This document shows, piece by piece, positions 1 through 10,964 of a DNA stretch of 37,601 nt. A program made the translations under genes and the position numbers. Each line of letters begins with the position of its first letter. Position 1 is the stretch's first letter. The notes beneath the pieces are model-generated. The model was not told the DNA's origin. It saw nothing but the letters and a program-made list of their open reading frames with translations, and did no database searches. The stretch comes from Acrasis kona (taxonomy: Eukaryota > Heterolobosea > Eutetramitea > Acrasida > Acrasidae), in the NCBI GenBank assembly GCA_026419775.2, contig JAOPGA020000330.1, forward strand, positions 1 to 37,601, written 5' to 3'.

Positions 1-15
1 ATTTTATTTTATATT

Positions 16-629
16 TCAAGACAAGTCTTGGGGCAAAAACAAGATATCCTTCTGGGATGACTGTAGAGATTTGACATTTTGTTTAAGCGACGCTAAATGA
101 AAGTCTATCAAATCTTCCGTGTCTTGATCACTACCCTTTATGTTCGGCTTGTCATCATCAAGTGAATTCACAAGCTTTGACATGATTGCCATCATAGTAG
201 TGTTCATCATCCTCATCTTCTTATCGTCATCCTTTTCAACCTCTTGCTGGCAAATCTTATTGGACAACTCTTTCTTTAAAAATCTCATGTTGCCTAATCT
301 TTTTCAAATCGCGGGTATCTTTAGAAAAATTGTCAACATCAACAACAGTATTAACATCACCAGAGGATAACGTAAAATCTGCTTGAAATTTGTATTGATG
401 CCTCACAATTACCAAGCTCGCGAACCTCATCTTCAGAAGGTGAACTACCACTATCCTCACTGCAAATGTTAACTACCTTGGTCCTTTTATTTCTTCCAAT
501 TCCTGTTGATTGTTTTTTGTTCTTCTTGGTTGTGATGTAGTGTTCTATAAGTTGCTCTCTTGTGAATTCCAAAAGCGGCTTAATGTTCTCATTTTTTGTT
601 ACACTATGCCTCCAGTTCCGAAACTCCCA
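16..629 (-). pseudogene. Broken or multi-exon unknown reading frame
   Basis: Three overlapping minus-strand frames follow each other as if parts of one protein. The first is open from 629 down to 357 (contains WRHSVTKNENIKPLLEFTRE and a Lys-rich stretch), the second from about 400 to 257 (contains FQADFTLSSGDVNTVVDVDN), the third from 288 to 16 (acidic, Met-rich, ends PQDLS). Composition is protein-like in each. The first switch could be a 31-34 nt GT-AG intron starting at the GTAATT near 400, which joins in phase; I found no in-phase short intron for the second, so a frameshift there is likely. No ATG starts the first frame. I do not recognise the protein. It could be a mobile-element remnant. 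Confidence 0.35.
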
Positions 630-682
630 TTATTAGGCCTTCATCTTAGGGGTTGACCTATTTCCATTTCCCGTTGACTGAC

Positions 683-752
683 AGGATTCTATTAGGTGCC
701 ATTTTAGCTTGATGACAAGAAGACGAAGGATTCTATTAGGTGCCATTTTAGC
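683..752. repeat. 26-bp direct repeat, two copies
   Basis: The 26-nt word beginning AGGATTCTATTAGGTGCC and ending ATTTTAGC occurs at 683-708 and again at 727-752 with no mismatch, separated by 18 nt. It lies between the two decayed frames. It may be a small tandem duplication or a remnant of a mobile-element end. Confidence 0.9.
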
Positions 753-775
753 GTGCATGCAAATAATCGGACTCA

Positions 776-1153
776 TTGATTGTTGTGGCTATGGATTATA
801 TAATACAAAGCGAGCCTTATCAACAAATCATGGCCGAGGCCGTTCTAATCGCAAGTCATACAAACCAAGAAACCTATAAGGAGTATGAAAAAGATCCGAA
901 CTTGCACCTTAGTTACAAGCAGTACTCAAGAATCATGAATGACATTGACGTTTTTCGCGACGAGATTCTACTATGAGAACAGGTTAGAGGAATTTTATTC
1001 GATCCGATTTCTCGGCATGAACAATCTCAGGTGGAGCATGTCCGATTTTATAAAAAAGTGCAAGTCAATAATAAGCTGTTTGAAGTTCAGACATAGTCAC
1101 GAAATGTTGGTGCTTCTCGAGTCAACGAGCACATTGGCTACATAAAGCAATAA
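776..1153 (+). pseudogene. Unknown short frame with two in-frame stops
   Basis: One frame reads from the ATG at 776 to the TAA at 1151-1153 with protein-like content (YIIQSEPYQQIMAEAVLIAS, later ISRHEQSQVEHVRFYKKVQV) but is cut by TGA at 974-976 and TAG at 1094-1096. A 33-nt GT-AG segment ending in AACAG at 988-990 would remove the first stop in phase; its GTTTTT donor is poor. An AATAAA overlaps the last stop (1149-1154). I do not recognise the product. It is either a decayed gene or a gene with very short introns. Confidence 0.35.
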
Positions 1154-1785
1154 AATTGGTCTTTACATCTATGGCCTGTGTAAATTACAATTTGAGTAAG
1201 TTTATTATTCAGAATATGTTATTACTTTCGAGTTCTAATGAAACAACGTAATTTATGAGAGGGTCATCAATTGATGAAAGTTGGCACAGACAAGGCATGA
1301 TTAATTTTTTGTTTCCTAGCATTCACTAAGACTAATTTTCACGCTGACAATTTCATAAGAAGTTCATACGAACTGTATTTCATCAATCTCCTTACTGGCG
1401 CGTAAAGGTATTACGTATTATATTTGAATATTTTTCTCCGTGCCGCTTTGCGCAGCTCATCAAGTTTAATCTCCGTAGCTCAAAAGCTACCTAAAAGCTC
1501 ACTTAATTCGCCAAATTTGTATAATTTAAACTACCATTATTGTATTGATGTTGCGCATGACTGGACAAACTGTAACAGACCGAGAATTTGTCCCTGAAGG
1601 CCATGTGTGCTTATCTTTCATCAGCTAGCTTCAAGAGTAAAGTCGAGTAAAGAACATCGCCATCAAGAATCTTTTTCATAATACGTAGAAAATGAGCATA
1701 TTTGGTCTTTTTTAGGGGAAATTTCTCTTTTAGACTTACGAAAAAGGTAGTTGTGAAATTAACAGACAATTTTTTAAATATAACA
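1154..1785. other. Non-coding gap upstream of the Ser/Thr/Pro-rich gene
   Basis: No frame here has convincing protein composition. It includes a perfect hairpin at 1475-1490 (GTAGCT, loop CAAA, AGCTAC). The last part must hold the promoter and 5' UTR of the gene starting at 1786. Confidence 0.5.
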
Positions 1786-3036
1786 ATGTTGCCTGAGGGA
1801 ACATCCACATCCACTATGATACAGGTAGATGATTACACACCCATAAGTGCAGTGAGCAATACTAGCTTCGGTAGCACAAATTCGAACTGCTCCACTACAT
1901 CAATACAAACTCCCAAGTCTGTGAAAAGGCTAATCAGAGAAATAGAAAAGGTCTGCTCTATCGATGACGTTGTATCCGCATCGAGGCTTGAATATATGCT
2001 AGATAACATATCTCCCAGCGATGTGTTAGGAAACTGTCTCGTAAAGATTTTAGAAAAGGTGGTGAAAGTTGCTAGGAACAAAACAAAGCTCAGCGACTTG
2101 CTACTAGACGATAATAAACACATGAAAGATATGATCAAAAGAAGTACTTCAAATCATAGTTCACCAGCGCTATCTCCAATGAGCACTTGCAGCAATTCCA
2201 GCAGCTCTTCAGAAAAAAAGCACAGGCGAGAAAAGAGTCTATCTACAGCCAAGATACTTAACACTACTACTCTATACTCTCCACAGACCTCACCTACGCA
2301 AGCGACAACTCCAATGTCGACTAGCACACCACAATCTGCAGGAACTCCGAAATCAATAACAACACCAATAAGCAGCGGACTTCAGCTTCCTAACCTTAAC
2401 ATCCGTCAGCACAAGCAAATTGTAATGGCCTCTCCAAAAAAGAATAAACATGCGGAGCAAGACGAAAACACTACTATTAATAACCAAATCGCTCCACCAC
2501 CTGTTGTTGCGCATCAAGTAAACGCCGCATCTGAATTCGAAAGTTATGAATCATTCTTCTCCGATTGCAGCAATGATGACATTGTCGCCACAGATAAAAG
2601 AGAGGCCGATTTGAGAGAGCTAGAACAGGAACAAATGTCAGTTAGGAGATGTGCTCCACCCAGCTTCACAGGTCAGAGAAGGCCATCGATTGCAGCTAAA
2701 GAGCGATCTCCGACCTCTCCAACCAATCCCAACAGTTTCAACCAAGCACGCGTACTTCAAAAGACCTTCTCTCAGCCAAATTTTTTCAGAAGGGGAGCAG
2801 TCAACCCATCATATGTAATGGGCACATTACAAATTAGCAAAAAACCGCTGATACAAACCAAGAACGATGCTACAACTCCTCAAAACAATGTGGAGGCAGT
2901 ACCACTCACTAGTAGACCTACGCTCCACATAAACACCAGATTCCCTCCATCCCACCCATCGGTTGTTATCCAAAGTTCAGGCACCCCCCACCACGATAAT
3001 AGAAAAAGAGCATCGAGACAACTCGACTTTGATTAA
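1786..3036 (+). CDS. Ser/Thr/Pro-rich, largely disordered protein of unknown function
   Basis: An uninterrupted frame of 416 codons. The ATG at 1786 (context aacaATG) is the first methionine after a non-protein-like upstream extension. A helical segment at about residues 40-110 (begins SVKRLIREIEKVCSIDDVVS) is the only part likely to fold. The remainder is low-complexity with many SP and TP dipeptides, basic-Ser sites such as RRPS and RKRAS, and Asn/Gln stretches, which looks like a substrate of proline-directed and basophilic kinases. No catalytic motif is visible. An AATAAA lies 60 nt past the stop. It converges on the 1300-residue coiled-coil gene. I do not recognise a family. Confidence 0.75.
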   Translation: MLPEGTSTSTMIQVDDYTPISAVSNTSFGSTNSNCSTTSIQTPKSVKRLIREIEKVCSIDDVVSASRLEYMLDNISPSDVLGNCLVKILEKVVKVARNKTKLSDLLLDDNKHMKDMIKRSTSNHSSPALSPMSTCSNSSSSSEKKHRREKSLSTAKILNTTTLYSPQTSPTQATTPMSTSTPQSAGTPKSITTPISSGLQLPNLNIRQHKQIVMASPKKNKHAEQDENTTINNQIAPPPVVAHQVNAASEFESYESFFSDCSNDDIVATDKREADLRELEQEQMSVRRCAPPSFTGQRRPSIAAKERSPTSPTNPNSFNQARVLQKTFSQPNFFRRGAVNPSYVMGTLQISKKPLIQTKNDATTPQNNVEAVPLTSRPTLHINTRFPPSHPSVVIQSSGTPHHDNRKRASRQLDFD

Positions 3037-3096
3037 AAAGAGCAACAAAAAAAGAGATTCAACTGTACGCCTAGGAAGCCTTCAGCTGCTTTGTAA

Positions 3097-3102
3097 AATA
3101 AA
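3097..3102 (+). terminator. AATAAA polyadenylation signal
   Basis: Canonical AATAAA 60 nt past the stop of the Ser/Thr/Pro-rich gene and 48 nt before the end of the convergent gene. Confidence 0.6.
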
Positions 3103-3150
3103 AAAATTTTGATTTTGAAAACATTTGAGCTATTTAATATTTACATTGAT

Positions 3151-6100
3151 TTAAACGGAGGGAACCAGTTTGTTTATCATCATCGAGAACACCCTGTGTT
3201 TGTCATCCTTCATCATTGAAAAGACTTTACTCACAAAATTTTTGTACTTGTCTAAACACTCTGATATCGTCGACAAATCGTCAGATAAGGTGTCCTGTAT
3301 GGTCAAGTATTCAGCAGACAGCTGCTCCCTTATTTTCTCATCGCTTACATTAGAAATACACTCCTTGATGGTTTCGGCTGTTTGCGAATAAGTGTCCGCA
3401 ATCATCTGCCTGTTCATTCCCTCCGAAAGCGTCACAAAGTTACTTGTGGTGGTGGAGCGATGATTCACGTCGTATAGCTTAACAAAAAAGGTACGCATCA
3501 TCCTCTTAAAAGAACTCGTGGAGATGGCCGTTGATTTTTTAGGCTCCTCTTTGGGCGACTTGATCGTCTCGTCTTGCTGCTGCAATAGCGGCGAAATCTT
3601 TATCGAATCATCTACTTGACTCGGTCTTCTCCTCTTCAAATGCTCGCTGAAGGCATAAACCAGAATGCTCAATAAATTATCGAAAAAGATGAAACTATCT
3701 TCAGAGTTATCTTGTATCATTTTGGCCAAACTTTCCGCCTCCTTCTCGTTGAACGGCAGCTTTAACCTCTCCAGTAGATTGTTAGCAAAGGTGATGGACA
3801 CGTACAGGGCACCTTCTTCGAGCTCATGAAGCGCACGTTTGTTCAATATGGCCTTGGTGAGATGGAGCGTCCTCAAGTAGAATTGCAAAGTGATGATGTT
3901 GTATTGCTCTCCTTGCGTGCTGTCGCACCATTCTGCCATGTTACAAAAGTTACAGAACATTTGTATGCGAATCGATTCGTTGTATCTCATTTTCACATTG
4001 TATAGAAATTCGGTGAGATGGTTGACCGAAATGGTTGCCAATCCGAATTTGACCAGATGGAAATCATAAACAAATTTCTTCACGCTCGATAAATCTCTGG
4101 TGACGTTGAAGAAATCACTATTTCCCAATTCACCAAAGATTTCCAAGATGACACGATTCAACCATCTCAGCGATTGAAGTCTCATTGATTTTCCCTTCTC
4201 GAGAATTTCATGAAACATTTTGTACACTTCTTCGTTTTTGAGAGTACGTAGTTTGTATTCTCTGCTCTTGTTTGATTTTGGTGCGGTGGAGCTTTGTACT
4301 TGCTTCTTTGAAGTCGGAGTGCCTGGCGATTGATTTCTCTTTGATTCGAGCGTTGATCTGGCGATGGTGTTGCGTCGTTGATTTCTGACGTTGGGTCCAG
4401 ACCCAGGGGTGGATGGACTGGACGTGTCGGCGTTATTGTTGTTGCCGTTGTGATTCGAAATGGGCGATTGATTTCTTTTCGGAGATTTATCTTCCTTGTC
4501 ACGATTGGTGGGCGTGTCGAGCGATGAATCGACGTATACGCTAGGTCTGCGAGATCGAGAGGGACTCTTGTTCAATGCTTCAATCTTGAGCTCCAACGAT
4601 TTCACATTCTCCTCCAACACTTGTACATGTTCGTCGGAATGTATCGTTCCCACCAAATTGGTTTGTACTGTCTTGTTGAGCGTGTGTATGGGTGTGGTCT
4701 GGACGTCGATGGATCGAATGTCTTTATATACGCGATTCTTGGGCGTGCCATTGCGACCTTCGCCTCTTGACCAGGATGATTGACTTTCGCGGCTCTGTGG
4801 TTTTTCTTCGTTCAACACGCTGTTGATGTCGCTCTCCATGAGTCCGAATCGACTACTTGGCCTGCGTAGGTTCAAGTTTTGTGAATATCTCTTTAGTGCG
4901 TCCTCCTCCTCCAAATCCTCCGCGTAGACTTGCACGGAAACCTCACATGACGTTGCACCTGTTTTAAAGGATAATTCGAGTTCTGATTCGGTGTCGCTTT
5001 CTTCATTGTCTGTTTGTATGGATACGGCACGACTTGGTATGTCCCTCTTGACTTCGACTTGTTGTTCGTGTTCTTTGGATTGTGTTGCTGTCTGATATCC
5101 ATACTCGTCGAATTGATCGCCATTGTCTTGAACTGTCAAGGTCTGGCTCTGTGGTAGTACTTGCTTCTCTGGAACTACACGAGGGCTATAATATTCTGTG
5201 TTATTTACAAATGCCTTTGCTGATTGTTTGATTCTTTCCTGAAGGGATCTATTTTCTTCTTTTAAAATATCAGCAGCATTTGTTGCTTTTCTCAGTTCGT
5301 GATCTTTCTCTGTGATCTGATTCTCGAGGGATTTGATGTGAGTGTTCAAGTTGTTGCTAACTTCGCTCCTCTTCTTCAACTCTTGAAGGGCTGCTTGATG
5401 CCAATCTATCACTTGTTTGTTCATTTTACTTTGAATAGTCAGTATCTTTTGTAGAAGTATACCCCTCTCGCTGCATGTCACAAATACTTGCCTTGCAATT
5501 TCGCTCCCTACAATGTTCATAATCTCCGTATTCACTTTTATTCTCGCCACTTCATCCTCCGCCTGAACAGAAACCGCCTTCAACATACTCTCGCATGTAC
5601 GGGCTAGATGTATAACCTCCACCCTGCTTGTTGGTTTGTTTGAAGGGAAGATTTTCGTCTCCCATAAGCCTTTCTCAGCATTGAATTGTGATTGCTTGGT
5701 CAAATCATCTTTTGTAACGATTGGGGTTGTGTCGATGATGTGAAACTCTTTGGGAATGATGGATGGAGGAATGTGGAGATTTTTTCGACCAACAGCTTTA
5801 AGAACATCGTCAACAAGCGAGTCATCAACATTTTCTGGCTCCTTGTTACCATTGTCGCCGCTATCGTACATTGATTGGACAAACGGTTTATTCTTGTTAA
5901 TTGGAGAAGCACTATTTTTGATTGAGGACGTATTAATCGGAGAAATACCGTGAGCGTTACGAGTTTTGGATATGTTGGGTAATTTAATGTGCCGGAGGAC
6001 AGAACGATTTTGTATATCGTCGTTAAATTCGTTGGTGACATCCTTGCTCATGGCATCATGATCATCTTCAGAGTCACTATGTACGTCCCACATTTTTAAG

Positions 6101-7053
6101 GACTGCTTTACGCTGTTAAGTACATTTCTTCTTGATACTTTGTCTACAAGCTTTTTGTTCTGATTTTCGAATGCGGATTCGATGGCGTAAGAAATGTCTC
6201 TCACTTCGATTTCCTTCGAAACAAGATCCTTAGCAGTTCTGTGTATTTCCCTTCGCATTTGTTGTTGTTTCCTCCTGTCGGCAGAAAAAATTGTCCGTCC
6301 TTTTATTCGACGACCATTTACGCTAGCCGATGGTTGAATGTTAGACATGTTTTGATTTTCTGATTTTGGTTCGATTTTGTAGCGGTAAATTTCGACTTCG
6401 TCCTTATCATACAGAAGATCCAGAGCCTCTTCTTCTTGTGCGTCAAGACTGGACGTATCATCATCACTCAGGTTCTCAAAGTCGTCTACGTCAGAGCTAT
6501 CCAGTTCAATATCCAGTTCAATATCCTCCTCACTAGTGACAGCATCCTTTGTTTGCGATCTAATTCGTAAATTAGTTTTTTTTCGTTTTGGTGGTTGGTT
6601 GTTGTTTTGCACAGGTTGAAATTTGTTAGGCTCCACCCTTATTATTCGATGTGGTTCTGATTTATCAACTTGTGATGATGAATTGAAATAAGATGTTGCA
6701 ATGGCTTTTTTATCGATTGGTATTGTTTTGTGTATTTTATATTGCATATTTGTTGGTGAGGCTTCTTCCTGAACAATAGCCTCAGATGGTTGTGGCTCCG
6801 GTATAATGGGTTGTGAATGAACGTCGTCCACCGTCGCATTAAGTGGTGTGGCATCTAACTTCGCATCATATCGCAGCGAAACTGGTGGTGAGACTATATT
6901 CCTTCCATATGATTTCGTTTCAAAACTGTTTATGGTATTGCCACCACCTATTGATAACCCACCCTCAACATGAGCTTGTGTTTTAGTGTATGTTTTTTGC
7001 GTCTTCAATGATTTGGATAGATTTTTTGCATGCTTAGGTGAGTCAAAGGACAT
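3151..7053 (-). CDS. 1300-residue coiled-coil protein with conserved-looking helical C-terminus
   Basis: A single 1300-codon frame without introns, starting at the ATG at 7051-7053. About residues 1-170 are disordered; an acidic stretch follows (IELDIELDSSDVDD, with a 12-nt tandem duplication in the DNA). A coiled coil lies near residues 555-640 (NLNTHIKSLENQITEKDHEL). A Ser/Asn/Gln-rich linker leads to a helical region from about residue 1000 to the end, containing MRLQSLRWLNRVILEIFGEL and KKFVYDFHLVKFGLATISVN. Such helical tails occur in large ciliary coiled-coil proteins of protists, but that link is from memory of general resemblance. It is divergent from the Fused-type kinase across 251 bp, which would fit a cytoskeletal role. 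Function unassigned. Confidence 0.8.
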   Translation of the reverse strand: MSFDSPKHAKNLSKSLKTQKTYTKTQAHVEGGLSIGGGNTINSFETKSYGRNIVSPPVSLRYDAKLDATPLNATVDDVHSQPIIPEPQPSEAIVQEEASPTNMQYKIHKTIPIDKKAIATSYFNSSSQVDKSEPHRIIRVEPNKFQPVQNNNQPPKRKKTNLRIRSQTKDAVTSEEDIELDIELDSSDVDDFENLSDDDTSSLDAQEEEALDLLYDKDEVEIYRYKIEPKSENQNMSNIQPSASVNGRRIKGRTIFSADRRKQQQMRREIHRTAKDLVSKEIEVRDISYAIESAFENQNKKLVDKVSRRNVLNSVKQSLKMWDVHSDSEDDHDAMSKDVTNEFNDDIQNRSVLRHIKLPNISKTRNAHGISPINTSSIKNSASPINKNKPFVQSMYDSGDNGNKEPENVDDSLVDDVLKAVGRKNLHIPPSIIPKEFHIIDTTPIVTKDDLTKQSQFNAEKGLWETKIFPSNKPTSRVEVIHLARTCESMLKAVSVQAEDEVARIKVNTEIMNIVGSEIARQVFVTCSERGILLQKILTIQSKMNKQVIDWHQAALQELKKRSEVSNNLNTHIKSLENQITEKDHELRKATNAADILKEENRSLQERIKQSAKAFVNNTEYYSPRVVPEKQVLPQSQTLTVQDNGDQFDEYGYQTATQSKEHEQQVEVKRDIPSRAVSIQTDNEESDTESELELSFKTGATSCEVSVQVYAEDLEEEDALKRYSQNLNLRRPSSRFGLMESDINSVLNEEKPQSRESQSSWSRGEGRNGTPKNRVYKDIRSIDVQTTPIHTLNKTVQTNLVGTIHSDEHVQVLEENVKSLELKIEALNKSPSRSRRPSVYVDSSLDTPTNRDKEDKSPKRNQSPISNHNGNNNNADTSSPSTPGSGPNVRNQRRNTIARSTLESKRNQSPGTPTSKKQVQSSTAPKSNKSREYKLRTLKNEEVYKMFHEILEKGKSMRLQSLRWLNRVILEIFGELGNSDFFNVTRDLSSVKKFVYDFHLVKFGLATISVNHLTEFLYNVKMRYNESIRIQMFCNFCNMAEWCDSTQGEQYNIITLQFYLRTLHLTKAILNKRALHELEEGALYVSITFANNLLERLKLPFNEKEAESLAKMIQDNSEDSFIFFDNLLSILVYAFSEHLKRRRPSQVDDSIKISPLLQQQDETIKSPKEEPKKSTAISTSSFKRMMRTFFVKLYDVNHRSTTTSNFVTLSEGMNRQMIADTYSQTAETIKECISNVSDEKIREQLSAEYLTIQDTLSDDLSTISECLDKYKNFVSKVFSMMKDDKHRVFSMMINKLVPSV

Positions 7054-7304
7054 AATAGCCCTAGGTACAGTCTCACTTGAGGGATGGAGAAACCTTTACA
7101 AACAGCGCCAATTATATGGTCAACTAATCAGCCGTTTATGTATCAAGAATCGCGAGTTTATGATGAGTATACGCTAGGTTCTAATTGAAAATTATGTAGC
7201 GTTTAAGTAGTAACAAATAAAAAGTAGCTGTAGTAAGGACCAGTACTTTTTGAAAGTGCGTTGATTGACTTTTCAGATTTTACAACAATATTAGATTCCA
7301 CACC
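7054..7304. promoter_or_regulatory. Bidirectional 251-bp promoter with E2F-like site
   Basis: The gap between the start codons of the coiled-coil gene (minus) and the Fused-type kinase (plus). GCGCCAAT at 7105-7112 (ATTGGCGC on the minus strand) matches the E2F/DP core TTTGGCGC at 7 of 8 positions and lies 52 nt upstream of the minus-strand ATG. No other strong element is visible. Confidence 0.45.
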
Positions 7305-10300
7305 ATGAGCAGAATAGAAAACTACTATATAGGTGAGCTTATCGGTGAGGGATCGTTTGGAAAAGTATACAAAGGGAGGCGCAAATATACTGGTCAAACG
7401 GTAGCAATTAAATTCATTGCCAAGAAGGGCAAAAATGAAAAAGAGCTAACAAGCTTAAGACAGGAAATCAACATTTTGAGAAAACTTAATCATGAAAATA
7501 TTATTCTGATGCTTGACTCCTTTGAAACTGATACAGACTTTTGCGTGGTGATGGAACACGCTCAAGGAGAGTTGTTTGAGATTCTAGAAGACGACAAAAA
7601 ACTCCCCGAAGAAGAGGTCGCAAAAATCGCGAAGCAATTAGTTCGTGCATTGCACTACTTGCACTCCAACAGAATTATTCATCGCGACATGAAGCCTCAA
7701 AACATTCTTATCGGAACTGATGGTGCAGTAAAGCTGTGCGACTTTGGATTCGCCAGAGTCATGTCGTGCAATACCATGGTGCTCACTTCAATCAAGGGTA
7801 CGCCACTCTACATGGCACCAGAGTTAGTACAAGAACAACCTTACAACAGAACAGCCGATCTTTGGTCGTTGGGCGTCATTCTTTATGAGTTGGTGGTGGG
7901 TCGACCCCCATTCTACACAAACAGCTTCTTCACTTTAATTCAATACATTGTAAAAGATCCCGTCAAATTTCCACAATCCATCAGCGATGATTTTAAAGAT
8001 TTTTTGAGAGGCCTATTGAATAAGGTTCCATCGCAACGACTTGATTGGCCCGACCTAGCTAATCATCCCTTTGTGGCGGAGACGGAGGAGGACCGCGCGT
8101 TGAGACAAAAAATGTTAGCACAAAACATTGGTCGACAGAGATTGGAGAGGTTTGATGAGTTGGTGAACAAGAACAAATCAAATTCTCAGCCGCTCACATC
8201 ACGCCGGTTGAAACCAAAAACACCCAGGCAGAACAATAGGACGTCTCCATCCAGGCGCAACAGGATTGATTCTGGTAAACGCGTCACGCTGACCGTTTTG
8301 GAGACGATGGTTAAGACAGACAAAGAGGCTGTCAATATCGTGAACAATCCAGGTGCTCTAGACACTCTATCTAGCACGTTGAACGTATCAGCTGGTGAAT
8401 ACGAAAAGAGCAGCGCACCCGTCAAGAGCGCACTAAAGATCACCATCAAAGCATTAGAAGTCGCTCAAAATGCTAGAAACAACGATGAAATTGCTGAAAA
8501 TATATCAGATTCAAATCTGGTCAAATCACTTCTGGGCCTCACCAAGGAATTCAGTACTTGCAAGTTTGACGCTCAACCAGTGTTACTTGATTCTCTTCAG
8601 GCACTTAATTTGGCTCTCAAGATTGGAAACAACGACGGATCCAGAGCGCTAGAGGCTTTTTTCCCACAAGTAGATGGGCTGATCAACTATAGATATGATG
8701 CCACCTGTGGTGTACAAAACAAATCGCTAGAGTGCATTACTGAGTTGTTCAGACACGCCAATAGAGTTCCTTTCCAAACGGCCACCATCTTTGATAAATT
8801 AAAGGAGAGTAACACTTATCCAAGCGTTTGTCATTGTTTGGACTACAAGAACAAGAATAGTCCTAGATTAAACATCTCCAGCTTGAAGCAATTATCTTCA
8901 CAAGCGTTGCAGAGTATTGCAGAGATTGTTCATCCAGTGGAGGGCGAAATACTACCATTCCCAATGTCTGGAGATTCATCTCAGAATGTCAGCGACGCAA
9001 TTGATGAGTGCCCTCAGGATGTATCGGTCAGGTACACCATCGCCACCATCTTGTTGCAAAAGAGCTTTGTGCCACGCGTGGTTGAATTTTTATCCACAAA
9101 AGATTCCAAACAAAGAATTTTAGCTCTTCGAATCATTTATCAATGCAGTAGGTTCAATATTGAATTTGCAAAGCATATGGGAAGCGACGATGAATTGTAT
9201 TCTCCAATGTTGGGCATGCTCCGAGGTTATTTGGATACTTCTGGACCTATTAATAAAGATGTCATGTATGAGAGCGAGCTCATCATGTTAGTGTTTTCGA
9301 TAATCTTAAAAGAATCACCTCACTTGGGTGAGATTTTGGCCAAAATAGTTCCGCTTTTGGTGGAGAGCTTTTCTCTTACCAATGAACCTCGTTTCCAATG
9401 TGTTGTGGTTTATTTAATATCCTCTGTGTCTCGTTGTGATTACAAGAGTAAATCCATTGTGATCAACCAATTCTTTAACACCAATGCATTCACAAAATGC
9501 AATGATTTATTAAACCATAACTTTAAGAGCTATGAAAACCATGAGTACAATAGAATAGAAGGTACAGGATTTGGATTCCCTGATATTGGTCTCTTGGATG
9601 GTGTCATGTATCTGTTAGATGAGCTGTCTGAAGGGTCCATCTGTAAAGACTTTTCTAGCAGATTAATTGATTCTGGGACATGGAAGTCTTTTTGTACACG
9701 TTTCGAAAATTTAAATGTTTATAGTGAGGTGTCAATCGAGGGCCTAAAAGCCGCTCTAAGCTTTATTTATAGATTGGCTCATAGTAGCGAGTCCAATAGA
9801 AACAACATCTTCGGCGATAAGGAACTTGTAAAAGTTATCATTAGTAACATCAGATCAGAAAATGTGAACAGATTATCTAGATGGCCACCCTCAAGGTACG
9901 GAGGATCTCCCGCTGTAACCAGCATCGTGGAAAGGGTAATTGGTATCTTGTTCTTGTCGCTGGGCATACAAGCAGACACAATCGTGGCTCAAGTACACAA
10001 TGTAATGTACAGGGAGGAGTTAATAAAACATTGCATCTCTGTGTTGGATTTACTCCCCAGTAACCACTTTGAGGGTCCCGTGGGGCTCCTTTCAAGATTA
10101 ACAAATCATTCACAGCATTTCGCCAGACACTACATTAAATACGGAGGTTTGGATGCGAAACTTGTCCATATGCTTCTAAGACCAACAAACAGTCCCGTGA
10201 TTATTGTTGATTCTTTGCTTATTATAAGTCAACTTGCTCGCATATCAAAAGACTTTTACAAAGATATTGCAGCAGCCGATGTTTGCAAGTATATTAATGA

Positions 10301-10895
10301 CCTCTTGAAACACCCAGATGGTGGTGTAAGATCGAAAACCTGCAATTTGATAGGCAACATGTGCAGGCACTCTTTCTTCTTCTATGAGGCTCTTCAAAAG
10401 TGTAATGCACTTCCGGAGTTGGTCAAAAAATGTAGAGACCCAGATCAGAACACTAGGAAATTTGCCTGCTTTGCAATTGGTAACGCGAGCTTCCACAATG
10501 ATACATTGTATGCATCGCTTAAAGATTGCATCCCTCCATTGATTGACCTATTAAGTGATCCAGAAGAGAAGACAAGAGCAAATGCCGCTGGTGCTTTAGG
10601 TAATTTAGTGAGGAAGTCTGATCAATTAGTACCAGAATTAATAAAGCAGGGCGCGCTTACTGGACTACTAAAAACATTAAGAGACGAAGGTACATCTGCC
10701 AGGAAAATCGCATTGTTCTCACTCGGTAATTGTTGTAGTTACAAGGAATGTAGAGATGTACTCAAGAAGAACGGTTTCTTTGAGTGCATAGAAGAACTCA
10801 AACGTAAATTTGGCGATGATCCTGTGATAAGCAAGTATGCGTCTCGTATTTATAAAACATTCGAATCTACTGGTAATGTGACCATGTATGATTAA
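7305..10895 (+). CDS. STK36: Fused/STK36-family serine/threonine kinase
   Basis: A 1196-residue intronless protein with context caccATG. An N-terminal kinase domain spans about residues 8-260: glycine loop G14-E-G-S-F-G19, ATP-binding K36, HRD at 126-128 with metionine in place of the usual leucine (HRDMKPQN), DFG at 146-148, APE at 171-173. Kinase-domain sequence, such as [20 protein letters not shown], is typical of Fused/STK36. The remaining ~900 residues form helical ARM/HEAT-like repeats, clearest near the C-terminus ([20 protein letters not shown]). Human STK36 has about 1315 residues and the same architecture. In animals it acts in Hedgehog signalling and in assembling the central pair of motile cilia, with the kinesin KIF27; in plants it acts in cytokinesis with kinesin-12. 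A kinesin-4 gene lies 11 kb away. All catalytic residues are present. Confidence 0.93.
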   Translation: MSRIENYYIGELIGEGSFGKVYKGRRKYTGQTVAIKFIAKKGKNEKELTSLRQEINILRKLNHENIILMLDSFETDTDFCVVMEHAQGELFEILEDDKKLPEEEVAKIAKQLVRALHYLHSNRIIHRDMKPQNILIGTDGAVKLCDFGFARVMSCNTMVLTSIKGTPLYMAPELVQEQPYNRTADLWSLGVILYELVVGRPPFYTNSFFTLIQYIVKDPVKFPQSISDDFKDFLRGLLNKVPSQRLDWPDLANHPFVAETEEDRALRQKMLAQNIGRQRLERFDELVNKNKSNSQPLTSRRLKPKTPRQNNRTSPSRRNRIDSGKRVTLTVLETMVKTDKEAVNIVNNPGALDTLSSTLNVSAGEYEKSSAPVKSALKITIKALEVAQNARNNDEIAENISDSNLVKSLLGLTKEFSTCKFDAQPVLLDSLQALNLALKIGNNDGSRALEAFFPQVDGLINYRYDATCGVQNKSLECITELFRHANRVPFQTATIFDKLKESNTYPSVCHCLDYKNKNSPRLNISSLKQLSSQALQSIAEIVHPVEGEILPFPMSGDSSQNVSDAIDECPQDVSVRYTIATILLQKSFVPRVVEFLSTKDSKQRILALRIIYQCSRFNIEFAKHMGSDDELYSPMLGMLRGYLDTSGPINKDVMYESELIMLVFSIILKESPHLGEILAKIVPLLVESFSLTNEPRFQCVVVYLISSVSRCDYKSKSIVINQFFNTNAFTKCNDLLNHNFKSYENHEYNRIEGTGFGFPDIGLLDGVMYLLDELSEGSICKDFSSRLIDSGTWKSFCTRFENLNVYSEVSIEGLKAALSFIYRLAHSSESNRNNIFGDKELVKVIISNIRSENVNRLSRWPPSRYGGSPAVTSIVERVIGILFLSLGIQADTIVAQVHNVMYREELIKHCISVLDLLPSNHFEGPVGLLSRLTNHSQHFARHYIKYGGLDAKLVHMLLRPTNSPVIIVDSLLIISQLARISKDFYKDIAAADVCKYINDLLKHPDGGVRSKTCNLIGNMCRHSFFFYEALQKCNALPELVKKCRDPDQNTRKFACFAIGNASFHNDTLYASLKDCIPPLIDLLSDPEEKTRANAAGALGNLVRKSDQLVPELIKQGALTGLLKTLRDEGTSARKIALFSLGNCCSYKECRDVLKKNGFFECIEELKRKFGDDPVISKYASRIYKTFESTGNVTMYD

Positions 10896-10899
10896 TAAA
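10894..10899 (+). terminator. AATAAA overlapping the kinase stop codon
   Basis: The last two bases of the TAA stop (10893-10895) are the first two of AATAAA. The stop codon thus doubles as part of the polyadenylation signal, as at the XAP5 gene. Confidence 0.6.
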
Positions 10900-10964
10900 T
10901 TTTCTTCTTTTATTGATTGCCTTGCATAATTAAATTATTTATTTGTACATCATACAATTAACTA

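Noticed and set aside
1475-1490. Hairpin with a tRNA A-box-like TAGCTCAAAAG
   Set aside because: No B box (GGTTCGANTCC-like) follows at the right distance and no acceptor stem pairs; not a tRNA.
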